Positions 55,885-64,000 of a DNA stretch of 64,000 nucleotides are shown here, piece after piece. Below the pieces are notes generated by a model that saw nothing but the letters and a program-made list of their open reading frames with translations, was not told the DNA's origin and ran no database searches. Position numbers and translations under genes: made by a program. The DNA is taken from the NCBI RefSeq assembly GCF_042186555.1, contig NC_133336.1, positions 188,382,617-188,446,616 of the forward strand, given 5' to 3'. Each line of letters begins with the position of its first letter. Within the stretch, counting starts at the first letter, position 1. Origin of the DNA: Aquarana catesbeiana (lineage: Eukaryota; Chordata; Amphibia; Anura; Ranidae).

Positions 55885-56214
55885 TACCCAAAAGCTAACA
55901 TTTATTGCAGCTTACCAATTCTTAGGTGTGATGGATGCAATCGTATTTTTAAGAGTACATTACTTTGGGGGGCACAGGACACTGACACTGTGTTTGTTTC
56001 GCTGACAAATTATGACAACACATTAGTTTTTTTTTTTTTTTTTTATTATTAAATTTCAAAAGTTAAAATACAAAACAGTCTACTGTGTCTACTAAGCATA
56101 CCTAGCCTTGGTACAAGTACAACAACACACAACACACAACATACTTTTGAATAGTAAGCTTTGGGCTTCCTCATTTTTACATTTTTATATTTCTATTATA
56201 ATTCTATTTTTTAG

Positions 56215-56319
56215 AACCTGGAGGAAACAGACAGGAAAAGCGACAGAAGGGCCCCGCGGGAAGGCAAGCACGGCCTCAACAAAGGCAAATGTCTGGAGCA
56301 GCATCTGGTAGAACTCAAG
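56215..56319 (+). CDS. exon 13: Gln/Arg/Gly-rich linker
   Basis: The acceptor is CTATTTTTTAG and the donor CAAG|GTAAGA, phase 1 in and out, 35 codons. It encodes PGGNRQEKRQKGPAGRQARP and QQRQMSGAASGRTQ. It resembles RNA-binding low-complexity segments in composition only. Confidence 0.88.
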
Positions 56320-56629
56320 GTAAGAACTTTTGGCCTTTTTTCCTTTTAATGGTTCACCATTTAAATCTGGCCATCGTTGGGCATTGAAAGGATTTACAGA
56401 TCCCAGTGTTGTCTGGGAGATGCTTATGCAGAATTTCCCAAAGGAAAATGACACTGCGCCCTTTGGTTGAAGCGGTATTAAACTCAAAAGCAAAAATGTA
56501 ATCTATTGTTGCAGCTTACCAATCATCAGATGCAGTGGCTGCATCAGTTTTCTTTTTTTAGGCCAGTCTGAGGAGGGGGGTGTTAGATGTACTAGCAGAT
56601 TTTAAACATACAAAACAGATTAAAGCCAA

Positions 56630-57582
56630 ACTCCAGCTAACCTTTTATAAGCAGCAAACCGTTTTTTATTGTTTTTGTAATTAATTTTTTTTTGTAAGCA
56701 CCCAGTCAGTGGTGAATTGCTCTGCATTTCTGTGCAAATTATATGCAACTCTGTACAGTAAAGGGGAAGCTCCGTTTGTTCGCACCAACCACCCCCCCCC
56801 CCCTCCCCCCACCCCCGTTCCCACTTCCAGGTAAGATCCCAGGTTTGTGATCTACAACATTTCCAACCCCCCCCCCCCACTACCTTCTCGGTCCCTGAAG
56901 ACATCGGGACTATTCAGAAAGCGCAGTGCTACTCGCACATGCGCAGTAGGAAACTGAAGCCTGAAGGCTTCAGTGTGCCAGTTTCCCCTACTTACAAAGC
57001 CAGCCCCTGCACCCAAAGTCGATTAACAAATTGGCTCGGGGTGACATTGTGGGATAACTGGACAGGTAAGTGTCCCTATATTAAAGGGGTTGTAAAGGTT
57101 CAGGGTTTTTAAAAAACAAACATGTCATACTGTCCTCCGCTGTGCAGTTGGTTTTGCACAGAGTGGCCCCGATCCTCCTCTTCTGGGGTCCCCCAGCGGC
57201 GCTCCTTCCTCCTCTTCTCGAGTGCCCCAATCGTGGACACTCCCGTGTCCTGCTTCTGTGTTTATTCACACAGAAAGCAGGACTCAGCCCTGGCGCCTGT
57301 GTCATTGGATTTGATTGACAGCAGCGGGAGCCAGTGGCTGCACTGCTATCAATCCATCCATTCAGGACCCGAGACACCTGGCTTTTGCTGGTGTGCTCAT
57401 CCCCGGCGCGAGATAGAGGTGGTACAGATAAGTAGAAGGGCTGGGGGGGGGCTGCAGCATTACAGGGAGGTTTTTCACCTCAATGCGTTGAGGTGAAAAA
57501 CCTTGAGGGTTTACAACCCCTTTAAAAGTCAGCAGCTGCGGTATTTGTAACTGCTGACTTAATATTTTTTTTTTTTTTAAGC
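56630..57582 (+). mobile_element. TTAAAGC-family element interrupted by a TTAAAGGGG element
   Basis: TTAAAGCCAAACTCCAGC begins a diverged copy that reaches GGACAGGTAAGTGTCC (about 57060-57075), is interrupted at 57081-57525, and resumes with CAGCAGCTGCGGTATTTG. The right terminus is decayed. Confidence 0.65.
57081..57525 (+). mobile_element. TTAAAGGGGTTGTAAAGG element, complete and nested
   Basis: TTAAAGGGGTTGTAAAGG at the left and TTTACAACCCCTTTAA at the right are inverted with TTAA ends. Non-coding. Confidence 0.88.
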
Positions 57583-57799
57583 CCATTCATTTTTGAAGGC
57601 TCAAATCGCACCACATTCACATCAAAAAACTTTTTTTCCTTTTTGCAGCACTGGACTCTGATGGCATGGGTGTTTATACCCATTTGATCCGGTTCAGGCA
57701 AACGCACTGCTTTTTCGCGCCTCATTCATTTTTAATATACACCCGCATTAGATCCCAAAACACATCGCATTCAGGTAAAATAATGCAGTAATAGCACAA

Positions 57800-58010
57800 A
57801 TTTTTTACTAAAGCTGGAGAGTGCAAAATCTGGTGTAGTTCTTCACAGAAACCAATCAGCTTTCAGGTTTTTGAACAAGCTGAAGCTGATTGGCTACCAA
57901 TCGGCTTCTAACTTCAGCTTGTTCAATTAAGTTTTGACAAAAATAAAACCTGTAAGCTGATTGGTTTCCCTGCAGAACTACACCAGATTTTTGCACTCTG
58001 CAGTTTTAGT
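57800..58010. repeat. inverted repeat around CAGAAACCAATCAGCTT
   Basis: CTGGAGAGTGCAAAATCTGG and AACCAATCAGCTT words at 57812-57865 are inverted at 57950-58006 (AAGCTGATTGGTTTCCCTGC, CAGATTTTTGCACTCT). A decayed palindromic element. Confidence 0.7.
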
Positions 58011-58149
58011 AAATTGATCCCAATGTGTTCTTGCAAAACTCACTGATAATGAAATCTCACTGCTGAAGGAGCTGGTTGGTTGGTTCAGCCTGCCCTCCTC
58101 CAATCAAATCTGATCAGGTTTGGATAACCGACAATCACAATCCTTACAG

Positions 58150-58263
58150 GAGCGCCGACAGTAAGCACAAATCCACGTCAGCAATCGCCCGCCTCCATGG
58201 CCAATCAGTCTGGAACTTATCCTAATGCAAAATCGTCCTTTGGGAAGGATCCAAGCAGACCTG
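58150..58263 (+). CDS. exon 14: Ser/Asn/Pro-rich linker
   Basis: The acceptor is ATCCTTACAG and the donor CCTG|GTAAAG, phase 1 in and out, 38 codons. It encodes APTVSTNPRQQSPASMANQS and GTYPNAKSSFGKDPSRP. It joins in frame to exon 15. Confidence 0.85.
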
Positions 58264-58688
58264 GTAAAGTATATTTTATGTTCAGAGATCTCCAGATCCG
58301 ACATGGGTCTGGTTGTCTGCCATACATCATTCTTTTTTTTTTTTTTCCTTCTACTTCTTTCGCCCAGATGCAAATTACAGCACAGCTGTCATCTACAAGT
58401 CTCGGGCCTCTCCTCTTCTATGCTATGGGCTGTAGCTTTAGAAAAAGCTTAAAGTATATGTAGAGTCCAACCTGTTTTGGCTAGTGTGTGGAAGGGTTAA
58501 AACCCATCAGGTTTTCATTGCTATCTGTCCCTGCTGGAGAGATTCGCCTTCTGTTAGTCATGCTGACCTCTATCTCCGGTACAGAAAGCAATGGGAAATC
58601 TAACATTTTAGAGTTGTTGCAAGAACAGAAGGCAAGGAGAAATCTGCCAGTGTGGACAGCTGTCCCAGTGATCGCTGTCCAAAGCAGG

Positions 58689-58831
58689 GGTCTCAAACTG
58701 GCGGCCCTCCAGCTGTTGCGTAACTCCCATCATGCCTCTGCCTATGGGAGTCATGCTTGTAACTGTCAGCCTTGCAATGCCTCATGGGAATTGTAGTTTT
58801 GCAACAGCTGGAGGGCCACCAGTAGAGACCC
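58689..58831. mobile_element. CAGGGGTCTCAAACTGG MITE
   Basis: Inverted ends CAGGGGTCTCAAACTGGCGG and CCACCAGTAGAGACCCCTG. Flanks around 58680 (GTCCAAAG) and 58834 (GTCTAAAG) agree at 7 of 8 positions. Interior arms CCCTCCAGCTGTTG / CAACAGCTGGAGGG. Confidence 0.85.
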
Positions 58832-59031
58832 CTGGTCTAAAGCCTAGTACGCACAGGGCGAATGTCTGGTAACACCAGCCGGTTCAATAAAAAACGTATT
58901 CGGCCCATGTGTTTGGTAGCCAGTCATGTACATGCATGCTGGAAAACCAGCAGCTGACCGGAGTGATCTGGCAGGGGGGCCTTCCCCTAAAGCGCAGCGG
59001 GGAGATCGCTGTACTAACAATGGATTGTTAG

Positions 59032-59783
59032 TAGGGGTGCAACGGATCGTCGCCGATCCGTGATCAGTACGGATCAACCTCGGTGGATCGGCACACCCGC
59101 GATCCGCGGAGCACTCTGCGGCCTCGGCCATAGGAAAGACCGCGGCTTCGGCCTAGCTCCGGAGCGGCGGCCCTCTGGTACACCCGGAAGTGGCCGCTGT
59201 CTCGTCAGGAAGTGACGTTTCGTCGCCGCCATCTTGCTACACCCCACACTCCTGTACAGTATTGATAGAGTGAGAAGGGGGCAAGCGGACATCTTGTTAC
59301 ACCCACCGGAGTTTTAGATTTAAAAGCTATTTTCAACACAAACCGAGCTTATATGCATAAATACAGTATTTGTAGATCGGACAGACTGTTTAGATGTTAG
59401 ATTTTAAAAGCAACAGCAAATCTGCTGACCTTACATGGTTGCTAATGTGACAGAACACCTCTGATTTTCACATTTAACATTAAATGTGAAAATCAGAGGT
59501 GTTCTGTCACATTAGAAACCATGTAAGGTCAGCAGGTTTGCTGTTGCTTTTAAAATCTAACATCTAAACAGTCTGTCCGATCTACAAATACTGTATTTAT
59601 GCATATAAGCTCGGTTTCGTTTTGAAAATAGCTTTTAAATCTAAAACTCCGGTGGGTGTAACAAGATTTGTGTGGTTTTTTTTTTTTTTTGGTTTTTTTT
59701 GCTGATCCAAAAATGATCCGATCCGTGACTCTGATCCGAGGATCGATCCGATCCGTGAGTTTTTTTGATCCGTTGCACCCCTA
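59032..59783. mobile_element. hAT-type element with perfect 8-bp target duplication and giant internal hairpin
   Basis: Ends TAGGGGTGCAACGGATC and GATCCGTTGCACCCCTA are inverted. ATTGTTAG flanks both sides exactly (59024-59031 and 59784-59791). The paralogous empty site at 61244-61251 has a single ATTATTAG. The inside contains a 377-bp near-perfect palindrome and no transposase. Confidence 0.95.
59291..59667. repeat. near-perfect inverted repeat, about 187-bp arms, 2-base loop
   Basis: The left arm starts ATCTTGTTACACCCACCGG and the right arm ends CCGGTGGGTGTAACAAGAT. The centre is CACATTTAA-CA-TTAAATGTG at 59469-59488. I count only a handful of mismatches by eye. Confidence 0.95.
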
Positions 59784-59862
59784 ATTGTTAGTATAGCGGC
59801 TCCGACTGGAGGTGTCAGTTTTTTTTGTTGAACAGAAAAAAACTCATGGTGGTGTACTGGGC

Positions 59863-60321
59863 TTAAAGCGGAGTTCCATCCAAAAGTGTAACTTCCGCTC
59901 ATTTGTCTCCTCTCCCCCTCCGGTGCCACAATTGTCACCTTTCGGTGGGGAAGGAGGACAGGATACCTGTCTGTGACAGGTATCCTGTTCACACTTCCAG
60001 GAGTCCGGGTTGTGGCCGGTGACATGACCGCGGGGCTCCCTCCTCCTCTCCCTGTCGCCAGGCCAGTAGGAGAGAGGAGTGGAGCCTCACGCATGCGCAG
60101 TATGGTTCTCGGCGTGAAGCTGTAAGGCTACACTGCCGGTTTCCCTTACCCACAATGGCGACAGCAGCATCCGACAGCTGATGGATAAAGCTGCGGTGCC
60201 GACATCGCTGGACTCCAGGACAGGTAAGTGTCCCATTGTTAAAAGCCAGCAGCTGCAGTATGTGTAGCTGCTGGCTTTTCATTTGTTTTTTTTGTTTTTT
60301 TGGCTGGAACACCGCTTTTAA
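59863..60321 (+). mobile_element. TTAAAGCGGAGTTCC element with demonstrable TTAA target duplication
   Basis: TTAAAGCGGAGTTCCATCC at the left, GGCTGGAACACCGCTTTTAA at the right. The paralogous empty site at 61314-61317 has a single TTAA in GGCTTAAGGGAGTATT. It carries CAGGTAAGTGTCC at about 60221. Confidence 0.92.
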
Positions 60322-61092
60322 GGGAGTATTTTCTCTTTCTAGTACACACACCACACTGATCACAGCAAAGGTAAGTAAGAGTGGGTGGGGTTCTTTTTAG
60401 CCGCTTTGGAATTGGATCGCATGGGTGTTTATACCCAAAACTTTTTCATAGTTTGTTATAAAATTTTGCAAACGGGTATTTTTTTTCCCCTTCACTGATG
60501 TGCGCTGATGAGGCTGCACTGGTGGGCGCTGATGAGACTGCACAGGAGCTCATATCAGGGTTATGACTGAAGATATCAGACATAACCCCAGCATTTTTTA
60601 CGCGGTTTGGGCGGCTAATTAGCTGCTGATCACTCTCAGAAGCAGCAGGAGCGGTTGTCTCTCCTGCCGCTCGTCTGTGTTTCTCGGGCCCGTTTTTACT
60701 GGTGCGCCCGAGAAATGATCCAACGGGTCACACAACTGGCCATAAAGGTGACTAGATCGTCTCTATGGACTTGGAGGACCGAAGCGACGTGGTCTAAAGT
60801 TAAAAGTAAGAATGTTTTTTTGTGTTTTTTTTTTTTTTTTAAATCTTTTGCTTTTAAAGGTAGAGGAGAGATTTGGGGTCTTATTGACCCCAGATCTCTC
60901 CATATAGAGGACCTATCATCCCATATTTCTGTTACAAGGGATGTTTACATTTCATGTAAAAGAAAAAAAAATTACAGGGACAGTGTAAAAATAAAATAAG
61001 AAAAAAAAAAAAAAAAAGTGAAGTGCCCCCATCCCACCGTGCTCATGTGCAGAAGCGAACGCATACATAAGTCGCGCATACATAAGTCAATA

Positions 61093-61455
61093 CATTCGGC
61101 CCATGTGTATGGCAGATGGTCATGTACATGCATGCTGGAAAACCAGCAGCTGACTGGCTCCCAATCAGATCGCTGACCGGAGTGTTCTGGCAGGGGGGCC
61201 GTCCCCAACAGCACAGCGGGGGAGATCGCTGTACTAACATCGGATTATTAGTACAGCGTCTCCGACCGGAGGAGTTTTTTGTTGAACGAAAAAAAACTCA
61301 TGGTGTACTAGGCTTAAGGGAGTATTTTCTCTTGCTAGTACACACACACCACACTGATCACAGCAAAGGTAACTAAGGGTGGGTGGGTGGGGGGTGCAGG
61401 CACCTATTTTTTGCTGCATTGGAATTGGATCAGGTGTTTATGCCCATGTGATCCC
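61093..61455 (+). repeat. duplicated segment, copy B (empty sites)
   Basis: Aligns with 58897-60440 without the hAT and TTAA-type insertions. It retains a single ATTATTAG and a single TTAA at the corresponding points. Confidence 0.9.
61339..61368 (+). other. possible 30-bp microexon in intron 14 (unproven)
   Basis: CTCTTGCTAG|TACACA ... CAGCAAAG|GTAACT would be a phase 1-1 exon that keeps the frame between exons 14 and 15. The paralogous copy at 60343-60370 has a better donor (GTAAGT) but is 28 bp and would hit a stop. Both sit in a duplicated repeat, so I rate this as weak. Confidence 0.2.
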
Positions 61456-61744
61456 GTTCAGGCAACCGCACTGCTTCTACGACCTGCTTTTTCCAATAGG
61501 AAATCACGCAGAAGGCAAGTGATAAAGCATTTGCCCTTCCCCCTGTGGGATATATAAAAAGAAATCACAGGTTGGTGGCACAAGTAGTTCAGGTTCGGTG
61601 AGTATCCATCTTGAACTTTTGTAAAAGTCTTGTAAAGAAACTGTATCTTTTTAGTGCTGGGTGAAAGGGCAATAATAGTAATACTATACATGCTACTACA
61701 ACCCAGAAACACCCTACTAATATCAGGTATTTTTCTATTTAAAG

Positions 61745-64000
61745 GTTTTGCTTCTAGCACACAACCTACTTCGAGTCAGCAAACTCTTGGCCCCAAAGGT
61801 AATAGACAAGACTTTGTCGGTGAGATGAAGCCATCCTTGAATCAATCAAGACCAACCTCAGTTGGGCAACAGAGACCAACTTTTAATCAGCCAAGACCAA
61901 CCACGAATGACGACCGATCCTCAATGAATACATGGGGCCAACCTTTTGATCAGTCAAGATCATCCACGATTGGCTCAAGGCCACCTATGCATGAGTCGAG
62001 ACCACTAACAAATGAATCCAGGCCACCCTGGCATGATCAGAGGTCATCTTTTGATCAGTCAAGACCACCTTTAAATGAGTCAAGACCAGCTATGAATGAG
62101 CCAAGATCAGGCATGAATGATACAATACAGCAGTTTGAATCAAGGCCAGCCTATGGTGAGATGAGATCATCTCTGAATGAGCAAAGGCCACCATTCAGTG
62201 GGTCAAGACAACCAGAGACAAGGCCACCCTTCAGGGAGTCAAAACCACAAGATCAAAGAACAATGTTTAGTGAGTCCAGGCAAAACTTCAGTGAGTCAAA
62301 ACTACCAGAGTTAAGACCATCCTTCAGTGGGTCAAGACCACCAGATCCAAGGGAAATTTTGGCTTGTGAATCAAGACCACCCTTCAGTGAATCAAAACCA
62401 CCAGAAACAAAGCATCCTTACAGTGAGTCAAGACCATCAGAGCCAAGGCCAAACTTTAGTGAGCCAAGACCACCACAACCAAGGCCATTGTTCAGTGATT
62501 TAAAACCACTACAACCAAGGCCAACTTTCAGTGAGTCAAAACCACCACAACAAAGGCCAACCTTCAATGAGTCAAGACAACCAGAATCGAGGCCACCCTA
62601 CATTGAGTCAAGACCACAAGAGCCAAGGCAACCCTATAGCGAGTTGAGACCACAGGAGCCAAGGCAACCCTACAGTGTGTCAAGACCACAGGAGCCAAGG
62701 AAACCCTACAGCGAGTCAAGACTACAGGAACCAAGGCAACCTTACAGCGAGTCAAGGCCACAGGAGCCATGGCAAGCCTACAGCGAGTCAAGGCCACAGG
62801 AGCCATGGCAAGCCTACAGCGAGTCAAGACCACAGGAGCCATGGGAAGCCTACAGCGAGTCAAGACCACAGCAACCAAGGCAACCCTATGGCGAATCAAG
62901 ACCACAGCAGCCAAGGCAACCCTTCAGTGAGTCAAGACCACAGGAGCTAAGGCAACCCTTTGGCGAGTCAAGACCACTGGAGCCAAGGCAGCCCTTTGGC
63001 GCGTCAAGACCACTGGAGCCAAGGCAGCCCTTTGGCGCGTCAAGACCACAGGAGCCAAGGCAGCCCTTTGGCGCGTCAAGACCACAGGAGCCAAGGCAGC
63101 CCTTTGGCGAGTCAAGACCACAGGAGCCAAGGCAGCCCTTTGGCGAGTCAAGACCACAGGGGCCAAGGCAGCCCTACGGCGAGTCAAGACCACAGGGGCT
63201 AAGGCAGCCCTATGGCGAGTCAAGGCCACAGGAGCCAAGGCAGCCCTACGGCGAGTCAAGGCCACAGGAGCCAAGGCAGCCCTACGGCGAGTCAAGGCCA
63301 CAGGAGCCAAGGCAGCCCTACGGCGAGTCAAGGCCACAGGAGCCAAGGCAGCCCTACGGCGAGTCAAGGCCACAGGAGCCAAGGCAGCCCTACGGCGAGT
63401 CAAGGCCACAGGAGCCAAGGCAGCCCTATGGCGAGTCAAGGCCACAGGAGCCAAGGCAGCCCTATGGCGAGTCAAGGCCACAGGAGCCAAGGCAGCCCCA
63501 TGGCGAGTCAAGACCACAGGAGCCAAGGCAGCCCTACGGCGAGCCAAGGCAACCCTACAGCGAGCCAAGGCAACCCTACAGCGAGCCAAGGCAACCCTAC
63601 AGCGAGCCAAGACCACTTGAGCCAAGGCAACCCTACAGTGAGTCAAGACCGCTGGAGCCAAGGCAACCCTACAGTGAGTCAAGACCGCTGGAGCCAAGGC
63701 AACCCTACAGTGAGTCAAGACCGCTGGAGCCAAGGCAACCCTACAGTGAGTCAAGACCGCTGGAGCCAAGGCAACCCTACAGTGAGTCAAAACCACCGGA
63801 GCCAAGGCAACCCTACAGTGAGGCAAAACCACCGGAGCCAAGGCAACCCAACAGTGAGTCAAAACCACCTGAGCCAAGGCAACCCAACAGTGAGTCAAAA
63901 CCACCGGAGCCAAAGCAACCCAACAGTGAGTCAAAACCACCGGAGCCAAGGCAACCTAACAGTGAGTCAAAACCACCGGAGCCAAGGCAACCCAACAGTG
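61745..64000 (+). CDS. exon 15 (runs off window): S-R-P-x-E-P repeat exon
   Basis: The acceptor is TATTTAAAG. Entry is phase 1 from exon 14, and about 751 codons follow with no stop up to the window end. The first 50 residues are Gln/Ser/Pro-rich (GFASSTQPTSSQQTLGPKGN). From about 61850 a degenerate repeat of the ESRPPFNESRPAM kind appears. From about 62580 it becomes a regular 36-bp, 12-residue repeat S-R-P-Q-E-P-R-Q-P-Y-G-E, of which I estimate about 39 copies. A short block at 63541-63603 uses a 7-residue unit (EPRQPYS). Final units change to S-K-P-P-E-P-R-Q-P-N-S-E. It is basic, Pro/Arg/Tyr-rich and probably disordered. Long minus-strand frames here are shadows. Confidence 0.9.

Larger units (their letters stand above)
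58897..60440 (+). repeat. duplicated segment, copy A (with two transposon insertions)
   Basis: After removal of the elements at 59032-59783 and 59863-60321, this segment aligns with 61093-61455: CGGCCCATGTGT, CATGCATGCTGGAAAACCAG, GAGATCGCTGTACTAACA, AAAAACTCATGG, GGGAGTATTTTCTCTT, CACACTGATCACAGCAAAGG, TTGGAATTGGATC. Confidence 0.9.

Noticed and set aside
58586..58690. Possible exon after CGGTACAG near 58584
   Set aside because: There is an acceptor-like AG and an open frame but no donor at a matching phase. Exons 14 and 15 already join in frame without it.
62924..63949. 341-codon minus-strand frame (VVLTHCRVALAP-type)
   Set aside because: Shadow of the + strand 36-bp coding repeat of exon 15, which is open over a longer range and joins upstream exons in phase.

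Overview
The window looks like intronic and intergenic DNA from an amphibian, most likely a ranid frog. It has no bacterial-style gene packing, very long introns, a 500-N assembly gap, and wall-to-wall interspersed repeats of types I associate with ranid genomes: GTACACACGGTCGGA-type inverted-repeat elements, TTAACCACTT...AAGTGGTTAA elements, and Tc1, hAT and CR1 remnants. The species call is inference, because no search could be run.

One real protein-coding gene can be supported. It lies on the + strand from about 13.08 kb to beyond the end of the window. I reconstruct 15 coding exons (13093, 24045, 28117, 30861, 34531, 35984, 38881, 42078, 44337, 46856, 50812, 53936, 56215, 58150 and 61745 to at least 64000). 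Every one is bounded by AG and GT, and every phase joins without a frame break, giving about 1,790 codons. In order the protein has: the His half of a U1/matrin-type zinc finger; a long acidic 10-residue repeat; a complete C-x2-C-x11-H-x5-H finger; a basic stretch; an 18-residue repeat carrying R-R-x-S motifs; a charged coiled-coil segment; Pro/Gln/Arg-rich linkers; and an open-ended 12-residue repeat (S-R-P-Q-E-P-R-Q-P-Y-G-E type). I do not recognise the gene. The last exon is easy to miss because it runs off the window without a stop codon.

Layout: 0-13 kb is repeat-rich DNA upstream of the first visible exon, with a 57-bp minisatellite at the left edge, TTAA-type elements, a 50-bp perfect palindrome and the gap at 7347-7846. 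From 13.15 to 24.04 kb is a large intron holding a G-rich 35/36-bp minisatellite of about 6.4 kb (16.44-22.92 kb). The very long open frames in that array (up to 931 codons) are artefacts of a unit with no stop codons in the relevant frames. From 24 to 64 kb exons alternate with introns full of mobile-element debris: two Tc1-like remnants, a CR1-like LINE fragment, two TA-flanked mariner-superfamily elements, several hAT-type elements with 8-bp duplications, and at least three families of TTAA-terminated elements.

The observations most worth following up are: the gene itself, with three unrelated coding minisatellites plus a giant intronic one; a tandemly duplicated segment (58.9-60.4 and 61.1-61.5 kb) that preserves filled and empty sites for two different transposons; a near-perfect hairpin with arms of about 187 bp inside one of those transposons; and splice-donor consensus sequences carried in the gene-sense direction by many repeat copies.
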